This document shows positions 53,499 through 62,270 of a stretch of DNA of 64,000 nt, piece by piece; within the stretch, counting starts at the first letter, position 1; each line of letters opens with the position of its first letter. Source of the DNA: Bacteroidota bacterium (GTDB taxonomy: Bacteria; Bacteroidota; Bacteroidia; Chitinophagales; Chitinophagaceae); contig JAFDXG010000087.1 in assembly GCA_018268105.1 (NCBI GenBank), positions 29,027 through 93,026 of the forward strand, in the 5' to 3' direction. The notes beneath the pieces were generated by a model that saw only the letters and a list, made by a program, of their open reading frames with translations, did not search any database and was not told the DNA's origin. The position numbers were made by a program, and so were the translations under genes.

Positions 53499-55619
53499 AT
53501 GGCATCTGCTGTTACAAAAAATTTTAAACATGTTAGTTACTTGTGGGATGAAGCTAAAGCTGCCGAACTGGCCGGCGATGAAGTAGCACTCCTGATTTAT
53601 CGCTCCAACCTGCTTGGTGCAGATCTTCGGCTTACTAATTATGGCGGTGGTAATACTTCCTGCAAAGTAACCGGCAATGATCCGCTCACGGGTAAAGATA
53701 CTGAAGTGATGTGGGTGAAAGGATCGGGCGGCGACCTGGGCACTTTAAAGAAATCGGGACTGGCAGCTTTATATGTTGACAGGCTCAGGAGCCTGAAGAA
53801 TATATATCGTGGTGTAGCTTACGAAGATGAAATGGTTGAACTGTTTAATCATTGCATTTTTGATCTCTCTTCCAAAGCTCCTTCTATTGATACGCCCCTG
53901 CATGGATTTTTACCTTTTAAACATATAGATCACCTGCATCCCGATGCAGCTATTGCTATTGCTGCCGCTAAAGATGGTAAACGCATTACCAAAGAATTGT
54001 TTAAAGGTACCATTGGCTGGGTGGAATGGCAGCGCCCCGGCTTTGAACTTGGGTTGAAACTCAAGCAATGTCTTGACGAAAATCCAGGTATCCGCGGCAT
54101 CATGCTCGGGTCGCATGGATTATTTACCTGGGGCGATACTGCATATGAAAGCTATATTAATACACTTGAAGTGATTGAAACCTGTGCTGCCTATCTCGAA
54201 GAAAACAATAAAGGCGCAAAAACTTTTGGCGGACAAAAAATAAAAGCTTTGCCAAAAGAAGAACGTCTGGACAAAGCCGTACAACTTGCACCGGTACTAA
54301 GAGGTTTTTGTTCTTCGCATACAAGAATGATCGGGCATTTTACAGATGATGACCGTGTACTTGAATTTATCAACTCAAATGACCTGGACAGGCTGGCTCC
54401 ATTGGGAACAAGTTGCCCCGATCATTTTTTAAGAACCAAAATAAGCCCGCTGGTGGCGCCACTTTCGCCTGATGAAGATTTGTCCGATATAGAAAAGGTT
54501 AAACAAAAATTAAGCCCGTCGTTTGATGCTTACCGTAAGATGTATGCTGATTACTACAATACCTGTAAGCATCCAAACAGCCCCGCAATGCGGGACCCCA
54601 ACCCGGTAGTCATATTATATCCCGGTATTGGGATGTTTACCTTTGCTAAAGATAAACAGACTGCAAGAGTGGCTGCAGAGTTTTATATCAATGCCATTAA
54701 TGTGATGCGGGGTGCCGAATCGGTTTCTGAATATACTTCACTGCCACGCCAGGAAGCTTTTAATATTGAATACTGGTTGCTCGAAGAAGCAAAACTGCAG
54801 CGTATGCCTAAACCAAAGCCATTAAGTGGCAGAGTTGCATTGATTACCGGGAGCGCCGGAGGTATAGGTAAAGCTATTGCCAAAAAATTTGCAGATGAAG
54901 GAGCCTGTATCATACTTTCCGACAATAATGCCGAACGGCTTTCAGAAGCAAAAGAAGAATTTAAAAAGCAATATGGAAGGGATGCATATACCGGGGAACT
55001 GCTGGATGTAACAGATGCTACCACTATCAGCAACTCGCTCAGGACGGCAATACTTGCTTTTGGCGGAATTGATATTGTGGTTAACAATGCCGGCTTATCT
55101 ATCTCGAAAACTATAGAAGGTCACACCGAAAAGGATTGGGATTTATTATATGACGTATTGGTAAAAGGACAGTTTCTTGTAACACAACAAACCATTGAAG
55201 TCATGCGCAGGCAGGCAATGGGAGGCGATGTGCTGAATATAGTAAGTAAGAATGCGCTGGTAAGCGGACCAAACAATGCGGGATATGGTTCGGCAAAAGC
55301 TGCACAGTTACATCTTTCCAGGCTCAATGCAGCAGAATTGGGAAAAGATAAAATAAGAGTAAATGTAGTGAATCCGGATGCGGTGATCTCCGGTAGTAAT
55401 ATCTGGAGCGGAGGTTGGGCCGAAGGCAGGGCAAAAGCCTACGGTATTACGGTAGAAGAGTTGCCTAAATATTATGCCGGACGCACACTCCTCAACGAAA
55501 TTATTTTACCCGAAGATATTGCCAATGCCTGCTTTGCATTCGTTGGCGGTTTATTAAATAAATCTACCGGTAATGTATTGAATGTAGACGGCGGCGTAGC
55601 TATGGCATTTGTAAGGTAG
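53499..55619 (+). CDS. Rhamnulose-1-phosphate aldolase/lactaldehyde dehydrogenase fusion
   Basis: 706 residues. N-terminal class II aldolase/adducin domain (to about 430): NYGGGNTSCKVTGN, TPLHGFLPFKHIDHLHPD (zinc histidines) and GSHGLFTWGDTA. C-terminal SDR (from about 443): VALITGSAGGIGKAIA, NNAGLSISKT, and YGSAKAAQ (catalytic Tyr/Lys). The fusion, called RhaEW or RhaD-ADH, splits L-rhamnulose 1-phosphate into dihydroxyacetone phosphate and L-lactaldehyde, and oxidises (or reduces) the lactaldehyde. Starts 28 bp after rhaT. Confidence 0.94.
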   Translation: MASAVTKNFKHVSYLWDEAKAAELAGDEVALLIYRSNLLGADLRLTNYGGGNTSCKVTGNDPLTGKDTEVMWVKGSGGDLGTLKKSGLAALYVDRLRSLKNIYRGVAYEDEMVELFNHCIFDLSSKAPSIDTPLHGFLPFKHIDHLHPDAAIAIAAAKDGKRITKELFKGTIGWVEWQRPGFELGLKLKQCLDENPGIRGIMLGSHGLFTWGDTAYESYINTLEVIETCAAYLEENNKGAKTFGGQKIKALPKEERLDKAVQLAPVLRGFCSSHTRMIGHFTDDDRVLEFINSNDLDRLAPLGTSCPDHFLRTKISPLVAPLSPDEDLSDIEKVKQKLSPSFDAYRKMYADYYNTCKHPNSPAMRDPNPVVILYPGIGMFTFAKDKQTARVAAEFYINAINVMRGAESVSEYTSLPRQEAFNIEYWLLEEAKLQRMPKPKPLSGRVALITGSAGGIGKAIAKKFADEGACIILSDNNAERLSEAKEEFKKQYGRDAYTGELLDVTDATTISNSLRTAILAFGGIDIVVNNAGLSISKTIEGHTEKDWDLLYDVLVKGQFLVTQQTIEVMRRQAMGGDVLNIVSKNALVSGPNNAGYGSAKAAQLHLSRLNAAELGKDKIRVNVVNPDAVISGSNIWSGGWAEGRAKAYGITVEELPKYYAGRTLLNEIILPEDIANACFAFVGGLLNKSTGNVLNVDGGVAMAFVR

Positions 55620-55783
55620 TGGTGAAGAGAAAGGGGGGTGTGCAATATAATTTATGTAGCAAGCTGTAGAGTCTTTGCTCAACTGCCGTTGCGTCGCACT
55701 CTTCTACGTTCCTATCGCTATGCAGCTATACTGCGTGTACATCAAATAGACTGCCTGTGAAATGAAAGCTCCAAACAGTTACT
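55620..55783. other. Gap inside the rha operon
   Basis: 164 bp without coding signal. GTAGAGT near 55669 and CACTCTTCTAC near 55695 are partly complementary, and the sequence is C/G richer than nearby intergenic DNA. Possibly a short repeat unit or a processing hairpin. Confidence 0.3.
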
Positions 55784-56098
55784 ATGCAACGTATTGCTTT
55801 CAAAATGAAATTGCACAAAGGGTTTGAAGCGGAGTACAAAAAACGTCACGATGCACTCTGGCCTGAACTGCATGATTTGCTCAAGCAAACCGGTATAGAA
55901 GACTATTCAATTTTCCTTGATGAAAGGAATGGAGACCTCTTTGGCTATCTTTGTATTACGGATGATAATGCAAGGGATGAACTGCCAAAGCATCCTGTCA
56001 TGCAACGCTGGTGGAACTATATGAAAGATATCATGGAAACAAATGCCGATGCATCCCCGGTAAGTATTCCATTGAAAGAAATATTTTACATGCCATAA
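55784..56098 (+). CDS. rhaM: L-rhamnose mutarotase
   Basis: 104 residues, the standard length. Starts MQRIAFKMKLHKGFEAEYKK; HDALWPELHDLL holds His/Glu of the active site, and HPVMQRWWNYMKDIM is the family signature. It speeds conversion of beta- to alpha-L-rhamnose, the form used by the isomerase. Cytoplasmic. 12 bp before rhaI. Confidence 0.95.
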   Translation: MQRIAFKMKLHKGFEAEYKKRHDALWPELHDLLKQTGIEDYSIFLDERNGDLFGYLCITDDNARDELPKHPVMQRWWNYMKDIMETNADASPVSIPLKEIFYMP

Positions 56099-56110
56099 AA
56101 ATATTAAGCC

Positions 56111-57385
56111 ATGCAAGTAGAAAAATACAGTATCGAAAACCACAATGAAAGGTTACTGAAGGAACATCAGCGCAGGCTGAATTATATTAGTGCAACTGTT
56201 AATAATGCTGAAAAGATTATTGAACAGTTACAGGCATTTCAAATAGCTATACCCAGTTGGGCGCTCGGCACGGGCGGCACTCGTTTTGGACGGTTTTCAG
56301 GCGGCGGCGAACCCCGCACCCTCGAAGAAAAAATTGAAGATATCGGGTTGCTGCATGCGCTTAACCACTCCAGCGGGGCAGTCTCTTTACATATTCCCTG
56401 GGATATTCCCAAAAATGCAGCACATATAAAAGCGCTGGCTGCACAACAGGGTTTGCGTTTTGATGCCATGAACTCCAATACCTTCCAGGATCAGCCGGAA
56501 CAAAAGCTGAGTTATAAATTTGGCTCTCTGCAAAATGTAAATAAAGACATACGGCAGCAGGCAATAGATCATAATATAGAAGTGATACAATATGGTGTGG
56601 AATTAGGATCAACTTCGCTCACTGTATGGCTGTCTGATGGCTCCTGTTTTCCGGGGCAGTTAAATTTCCGGGAAGCGTTTCAAAATACTTTGGGAGGATT
56701 GCAGGATATATATAAAGCACTGCCTGCTGATTGGAAAATTTTTGTGGAATATAAAGCGTATGAACCCAACTTTTACTCCACCACCGTGGGCGATTGGGGA
56801 CAATCGTATTTATATGCTACAAAGCTTGGACCTAAAGCCTACACTTTAGTTGATCTCGGGCATCATTTGCCCAATGCTAATATTGAACAGATTGTGGCGT
56901 TGTTGCTGATGGAAGGGAAACTTGGGGGTTTTCATTTTAATGATTCCAAATATGGCGATGACGACCTCACTACCGGAAGCATAAAACCCTATCAGCTATT
57001 TCTCATTTTTAAAGAATTGGTAGAAGGTATGGATGCCAGAGGTATGGATCATGTGTCAGATATGGGCTGGATGATAGATGCTTCGCATAATGTAAAAGAC
57101 CCCCTGGAGGATTTACTGCAATCGGTAGAAGCAATTATGCTCGCTTATGCACAGGCACTTTTGGTAGACAAAAAAACTTTGAAGGCGGCACAACAAAACA
57201 ATGATGTTGTAGCTGCACAGGAAATACTGCAAAATGTTTTCCGCATGGATATGCGCCCGCTTGTTGCTGAGGCAAGGCTGCGTGCAGGGGCAGTGCTCGA
57301 TCCTGTGGCTTTTTTCCGGGAAGAAAAGATTCGTGAAAAATTGATAAAGCACCGCGGATCTAAAACGGTAGCAACGGGTTTGTAG
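56111..57385 (+). CDS. rhaI: L-rhamnose isomerase (RhaI type)
   Basis: 424 residues, similar to the Pseudomonas/Streptomyces-type L-rhamnose isomerase rather than E. coli RhaA. Barrel motifs and metal sites: FVEYKAYEPNFYSTTVGDWG, YTLVDLGHHLPNANIEQI, and LGGFHFNDSKYGDDDLTTGS. It converts L-rhamnose to L-rhamnulose. Preceded by rhaM. No strong terminator follows; a 7-bp hairpin (TTTAGCT / AGCTAAA) is at 57421-57438. Confidence 0.93.
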   Translation: MQVEKYSIENHNERLLKEHQRRLNYISATVNNAEKIIEQLQAFQIAIPSWALGTGGTRFGRFSGGGEPRTLEEKIEDIGLLHALNHSSGAVSLHIPWDIPKNAAHIKALAAQQGLRFDAMNSNTFQDQPEQKLSYKFGSLQNVNKDIRQQAIDHNIEVIQYGVELGSTSLTVWLSDGSCFPGQLNFREAFQNTLGGLQDIYKALPADWKIFVEYKAYEPNFYSTTVGDWGQSYLYATKLGPKAYTLVDLGHHLPNANIEQIVALLLMEGKLGGFHFNDSKYGDDDLTTGSIKPYQLFLIFKELVEGMDARGMDHVSDMGWMIDASHNVKDPLEDLLQSVEAIMLAYAQALLVDKKTLKAAQQNNDVVAAQEILQNVFRMDMRPLVAEARLRAGAVLDPVAFFREEKIREKLIKHRGSKTVATGL

Positions 57386-57689
57386 GGTGGTTATGAGCTT
57401 TCAGGTATCAGCCATCAGCATTTAGCTAATCAGCTAAATTGCTTCTATCAATGGTCTTGTCGTCAAGGTTAAGGGGCTAAGCCAGACCAGTACTGTAGCG
57501 TTACTGGTGTTACAATAGCCACAAGTGTAAGTTTATAATGATATTATATGAGTTTTGCCTGCTTATGAAATTCAGATAAATAAAAGCAGGGCAGCAGGTC
57601 TGGCCTGGCACAGGGCAATGCTACCAAACCTGCCAGTGAGTGGCGGTGATACCGGGTAGCTTTCACTTAGTGGAAAATAAGGAATCAGC
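57386..57689. other. Intergenic stretch, no gene seen
   Basis: Apart from the small hairpin at 57421-57438 (TTTAGCT, 4-base loop, AGCTAAA), which may end the rha transcript, no coding or RNA signal is visible. Confidence 0.4.
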
Positions 57690-58262
57690 TTATGAATTGA
57701 TGGATTTTACACTAAATGGTTTGGTCATATATCCTTCCTCTGCACGTTGCTTGCCGATTGCATCATATATAGCAGGATCATCAGGAGCCCAGGTAGCCAA
57801 CCCGTCTACATAGCGGTTGAACATACAAAAAGCTGCGGCAATCAGTACCGTATCATGGATTTCCTTGTCAGTGGCACCTTCTTTTTTAGCATTTTCAATA
57901 TCTGTCTTCAAAACCTTTTTCCCATCCTGCTGCACTTTTTGCGCAATATGTAGCAATGCTTTCATTTTATTACTGACCTCAGAGGAATTTGCATTCCGGG
58001 CCAACATCTCTTTTACTGCATTCTCATTACCACCTAATTGGTATTTGGCAATAGCACCATGGGTGTTGGAGCAGTATTTACATTCATTTAAACTTGATGT
58101 ATAGGTAGCAATCAATTCCCTTTCACCCGGGGTAAGCGTAGATGTTTCCTTGTCGTGCATCAAAGTTTGCACAAGATTATTTAAGGGAAGTGCGGTGACA
58201 GGACTGTACATGAATAAACTCCGTATACCGGGGTACTCTTCAGGCAGATTAATATGTGGCAT
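57690..58262 (-). CDS. Carboxymuconolactone decarboxylase/AhpD-like protein
   Basis: 190 residues from ATG 58262 (the longer start adds ten residues). The CMD domain shows ECKYCSNTHGAIAKYQLG near residue 75, with the CxxC and His relay typical of AhpD-like peroxidase-related enzymes. Such proteins reduce or rearrange small organic hydroperoxides. It sits on the opposite strand in the middle of the rha cluster, between rhaI and the kinase; no link to rhamnose is known. Confidence 0.82.
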   Translation of the reverse strand: MPHINLPEEYPGIRSLFMYSPVTALPLNNLVQTLMHDKETSTLTPGERELIATYTSSLNECKYCSNTHGAIAKYQLGGNENAVKEMLARNANSSEVSNKMKALLHIAQKVQQDGKKVLKTDIENAKKEGATDKEIHDTVLIAAAFCMFNRYVDGLATWAPDDPAIYDAIGKQRAEEGYMTKPFSVKSINS

Positions 58263-58572
58263 TGTTAGTTGATTTAGAATATAAATATACAACCTTAACC
58301 GGATTAGCAGTTTTCCCGGAACCCAGGCTCTTTTTTATTTCGTCCTTTTGCATTTAGAATATTACCTGTAAAATTCATTTTATTACATTAGCGAATCACC
58401 ATTGTAATCACAAATTCAATTTTGCAGTGCGGTGTATAATGTTCTTCTTTTTCTTAACTGCATCACAACAACGCTGTTTTTATTAAAACTATGTAGATTT
58501 GAATTTCATGCATCTGCAATGAGTCATGTGCATTTAATATCACCTTAAAGTTCAAATTCGTAATTTGCCAAC

Positions 58573-59961
58573 ATGAATAATATTTTGCCCGTTATAGCCA
58601 TTTACGATATTGGAAAAACCAATAAAAAAGTTTTCCTGTTTAATGAAGATTACGAGATCGTGTATGAAAAAACCACTACCCTCACCGAAATAACAGATGA
58701 AGACGGGGATGCCTGCGAAGATGTACAGGCGTTGACAACATGGGTTACCACCTCTTTTGAAGAAATACAAAGCCTTGATGCATTTGAAATCGTTGCTGTA
58801 AATGTAACTGCCTATGGTGCAAGCCTTGTGCATGTAGATGCGAACGGGGAACCTGTTGCACCCCTGTATAACTATCTCAAACCCTATCCGGAAGATTTGC
58901 AGAAAGCATTTTACGAAAAGTATGGTGGTGTGGTTAAAGTGTCTCAGCATACGGCTTCCCCTGTACTGGGAAGTCTCAATTCGGGGATGCTCCTGTACAG
59001 CATTATGAAAACCAAACCGGAGATTTATAGTAAGATTAAATATTCTATGCATCTGCCTCAGTATATCAGTTCGCGGATCACAAAAAAAATCTGTTCTGAA
59101 ATTACAAGTATCGGTTGCCATACCATGCTTTGGGATTTTACCAAAATGGAATATCACGATTGGGTGTATCGGGAAGGTGTAGCCGAAAAGTTAGCACCTA
59201 TACAATCAACCGATGATATAATTGAAGTGGATTTACAAAAGGGAAAAGCAAAGGCAGGAATAGGACTGCACGATAGTTCTTCCGCGCTGATTCCCTACCT
59301 GATAAATTTTAAAGAACCATTTATATTACTGTCTACGGGCACCTGGTCTATCAGTCTTAATCCATTTAACAATAGTCCACTAACCGCAGAACAGTTACAG
59401 CAGGATTGCTTATGTTTCCTTTCCTACAAAGGAGTGCCGGTAAAAGCATCTCGCTTATTTGCAGGCTATGAGCATGAACAACAGGTAAAACGGCTGGCAG
59501 CGCATTTTGACAAGCCTGCAGGCTACTATACCTCGGTAAAGTTTGATCCGGCAATTATCCAAAAACTTAAATTTTTACCTGCGCCACGCAAAGACACAAA
59601 TGATATAACCGATTTTCCGTCAAGAAGTTTATCGCTTTTTGACTGCTACGAAGAAGCCTATCACCAGTTGATTGCAGATATTATCAGCAGGCAGATCATT
59701 TCTACTAAGCTGGTATTAGAAGGTAGTTGTGAGATAAAACGCCTGTTTGTTGACGGCGGTTTTGGCAGAAATCCAATTTATATGCAAATGCTCTCTGATG
59801 CTTTCCCTGATGTTGAAGTGTACGCAGCATCAGTGGCGCAGGCAACGGCATTGGGTGCTGCATTGTCTATTCATGGTCATTGGAATAAAAAAGCGCTTCC
59901 TGCTAATATTATTGACTTAATGTACTATCATAGTAACAAACAGGCAGAAGGAAGAACATAG
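58573..59961 (+). CDS. FGGY carbohydrate kinase, probable rhamnulokinase
   Basis: 462 residues of the ASKHA/FGGY fold. Phosphate 1 loop near IYDIGKTNKKVFLF (11-24), and the ATP/adenosine motifs LLSTGTWSISLNPF (around 256), VDGGFGRNPIYMQML (near 394) and VAQATALGAAL. It probably phosphorylates L-rhamnulose to feed the aldolase fusion, as no other kinase is in the cluster; L-fuculose or xylulose are alternatives. The order rhaT-aldolase-rhaM-rhaI ... kinase supports rhamnulokinase. Confidence 0.85.
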   Translation: MNNILPVIAIYDIGKTNKKVFLFNEDYEIVYEKTTTLTEITDEDGDACEDVQALTTWVTTSFEEIQSLDAFEIVAVNVTAYGASLVHVDANGEPVAPLYNYLKPYPEDLQKAFYEKYGGVVKVSQHTASPVLGSLNSGMLLYSIMKTKPEIYSKIKYSMHLPQYISSRITKKICSEITSIGCHTMLWDFTKMEYHDWVYREGVAEKLAPIQSTDDIIEVDLQKGKAKAGIGLHDSSSALIPYLINFKEPFILLSTGTWSISLNPFNNSPLTAEQLQQDCLCFLSYKGVPVKASRLFAGYEHEQQVKRLAAHFDKPAGYYTSVKFDPAIIQKLKFLPAPRKDTNDITDFPSRSLSLFDCYEEAYHQLIADIISRQIISTKLVLEGSCEIKRLFVDGGFGRNPIYMQMLSDAFPDVEVYAASVAQATALGAALSIHGHWNKKALPANIIDLMYYHSNKQAEGRT

Positions 59962-59966
59962 CTTGT

Positions 59967-59985
59967 GCGAAGTTGGAAACTTCGT
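59967..59985 (+). terminator. Hairpin after the kinase gene
   Basis: CGAAGTT (59968-59974), loop GGA, AACTTCG (59978-59984), a few bases after the stop. No T-run, so a weak or processing-type end. Confidence 0.35.
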
Positions 59986-60035
59986 TCGTCAGTTAGCAAT
60001 AATGGATTTTCAATTTTACTTCAATTCGGGAGGCA

Positions 60036-61184
60036 TTATTGTATATAATGCTTATACAACACTTGTGCGGCAGCCTTTAAAAAGCCGGGGCCGCCACCTG
60101 GCTTAGTAGTATTGCACCCATTAGTAATCAATACCAGTCCAAATTTTTCGGAGGGACTGAAAAACATGGCACTGTTCAATCCATACGCCGACCCGGTATG
60201 CCCTACAAGTACTTTACCCGGTATGAAAGTATCGGTAGTCAATAATGCCAGCCCGTATTTTTCCTCAGGACTGACAATTGTTTGCATTTGTTGGGCACTC
60301 TTTTCACTTATAATTCTAATATTATTGTAAGTACCCATATTTAAATGCATTTGCATGTAAACAGCGAGGTCGCGGGCAGAAATTTTCATTCCGCCGGTTG
60401 GTGAAAATACCGGTGTAGAATAGCCTGACTTGTAATTTTTTATTTCTTCACGTCTTGGATGGTATGCATCAACTGCTGCGGTAAATTTTTGTGTAGCTGA
60501 ATCAAATTCATATAGAGTTACGAATAAAGAGCTATCCAGTGAGTCAACGCAATAGCCACCATATAAATGAAGCGGTTTCAAAATATGGTTCACTATATAT
60601 TGGTCAAACCGCTCACCGCTGATCTTTTCAATAATTGTACCTGCCATATTGAAATTAAGATTGCAATATCTGTAACCACCTCCCGGTGGGTAGTCGCTGT
60701 AACATGATGCATAATTCGGGTTGGTATTCGGGTTGATGACGTTGAGGTTAAAATATCCCTGGCTGTCATTAATACTGGATGTATGGGATAATATCATTCT
60801 TAATGTAATCACACTATCCGGGTATTTAGGATTGCGAACTGTGAAGCCAATTAATTTACTGAAGTCGTCATCAAGCGATAACTCACCAGCTTCTATCAAT
60901 TGCATAATAGCAGTGGCAGAAAATGATTTAGAAATTGAAGCAATACGAAATATGTCTTTTGGTTTTAGTTTTTTATCGTCTTCAATATTTTTCAGGCCAA
61001 AAGCATGTGTATAGGAAAGGGCGTTGTTTTTTACTACAGCTACAGATAATCCTACTGCATTATATTCCTTCATCAGTTTTTTTATCTCTCTTTTAGTATT
61101 GGAGCGCTGGGCGAATATTTCAGGATGGGAAGTTGCCAGCAGCCAAAAAATAAGGATTGTTGCTTTGTATACTATTGCTTTCAT
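60036..61184 (-). CDS. Class C beta-lactamase-like serine hydrolase
   Basis: 382 residues with a signal peptide (LIFWLLATSHPEIFAQ). Catalytic Ser83-x-x-Lys86 in ASISKSF, Tyr-x-Asn in YRYCNLNFN, and the third element HTG in VGHTGSAYG. This is the serine beta-lactamase/DD-peptidase/esterase fold (PF00144). Periplasmic or surface. Resistance is not implied: most such genes in Bacteroidota act on peptides or esters. Converges with the kinase gene. Confidence 0.88.
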   Translation of the reverse strand: MKAIVYKATILIFWLLATSHPEIFAQRSNTKREIKKLMKEYNAVGLSVAVVKNNALSYTHAFGLKNIEDDKKLKPKDIFRIASISKSFSATAIMQLIEAGELSLDDDFSKLIGFTVRNPKYPDSVITLRMILSHTSSINDSQGYFNLNVINPNTNPNYASCYSDYPPGGGYRYCNLNFNMAGTIIEKISGERFDQYIVNHILKPLHLYGGYCVDSLDSSLFVTLYEFDSATQKFTAAVDAYHPRREEIKNYKSGYSTPVFSPTGGMKISARDLAVYMQMHLNMGTYNNIRIISEKSAQQMQTIVSPEEKYGLALLTTDTFIPGKVLVGHTGSAYGLNSAMFFSPSEKFGLVLITNGCNTTKPGGGPGFLKAAAQVLYKHYIQ

Positions 61185-61746
61185 ATATTAATCAAGATAG
61201 AAATTTACTGCGAAATACTACTATTGATACAATCACAAAAGTAAATTTACATACAAACTCTTTCTCAAGGGTTTAGAATTGAAACTAAAGGATATTCATT
61301 TCTATGGGGACCAATTTTTTATGGACAGTTGGTTACCGGCTCTCCAAAATAAAAGAAATCGGATTTTGTGTAAGGAACATATGGATTCCAGATTATGTTT
61401 TATTTTTTCGACAAAATATATGTCAAAAAATTTCATTTTGTTACAAAAACGTTATAGCTTTAAATTCACTTTGTAACCCATGATTATTGTTATTTGCAAT
61501 AAGTTACATTAATTGATGAAGTTTCTTTTAAAGTCCGATCCAGAAATTCCCCTCTTTATTTTCCGATAAAATCTTAGTTAAAAACCATTTGCGAATATAC
61601 TTCTTAAAGATTTCGGTATAAGTGAGTTGTTTTGAGAAGGACTATGTATTTCACCCACCATAATTTAAGAAAGTTTGGCCTTTAAGGTTATTTATTCTGT
61701 GATAATTGATATCAACGATTGTTATTCATTTTTAAATAAAAATCAT
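61185..61746. other. Intergenic stretch, no convincing gene
   Basis: A 65-codon frame at 61279-61476 has no motif and biased aromatic content; rejected. The DNA is AT-rich with short dyads (GACA at 61410, TGTC at 61421). Must hold promoters for the genes on both sides. Confidence 0.4.
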
Positions 61747-62244
61747 ATGAAAACTGCTATCTTTTTTCAGGCAATGCACAATTCGCCGGGGAAGTACAAA
61801 TACCTGCGATATTGTCATTTGTATTTAATACCGCTAATATTAATTTTTTCTGCACCAAAGTTATGGGCATCTCCGCCTCAACCTCACCATAATCAATCTG
61901 TTATTCAATGGCAGTTGGATAAAACGGTTGGCGGAGTGGAGTTTTATTTTGCTATTTCTACCTGCAATAAAGAAAATGTTGTGTTCCTGAAAATGAATAA
62001 TAAAAACAGTTACCCGGTAGAAGTTTCATGGAAAGAAGTATTTCAAACACAGCTTGAAAAAAACAAAGAAGGTTTTGCCGGGACAAAGAAAATTACAATT
62101 TCACCGGGAGAAACATTTGAATCGGATTGTAATACCATACAGCAACCTCTTTTAATTGTGTTAGCAGGACAGATCAGCCCTACTTATATAGCAACAATAT
62201 CAGGGTTTTCTTTCAAAGATATATCCGTTACTAAAAAACAATAA
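61747..62244 (+). CDS. Secreted protein of unknown function
   Basis: 165 residues from ATG 61747 (MKTAIFFQAM); an upstream in-frame start lacks a signal. A late hydrophobic segment LYLIPLILIFSAPKLWAS acts as the signal. The mature part is beta-rich with two conserved-looking cysteines (STCNKEN, SDCNTIQ) that may pair. Precedes the IgGFc-domain protein by 26 bp on the same strand, so perhaps its partner. No family recognised. Confidence 0.6.
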   Translation: MKTAIFFQAMHNSPGKYKYLRYCHLYLIPLILIFSAPKLWASPPQPHHNQSVIQWQLDKTVGGVEFYFAISTCNKENVVFLKMNNKNSYPVEVSWKEVFQTQLEKNKEGFAGTKKITISPGETFESDCNTIQQPLLIVLAGQISPTYIATISGFSFKDISVTKKQ

Positions 62245-62270
62245 GCTTTAAACCTACCAATCATACATAT

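Noticed and set aside
57421..57438. Hairpin as a riboswitch or tRNA remnant
   Set aside because: A single 7-bp stem with a 4-base loop and no conserved core; at most a weak transcript end.
60036..61184. Reading the serine hydrolase as an antibiotic-resistance beta-lactamase
   Set aside because: Only the general SxxK/YxN/HTG fold motifs are present; no specific AmpC features or ampR-like neighbour.
61279..61476. 65-codon frame in the gap before the secreted protein
   Set aside because: No signal, domain or start context; likely chance.
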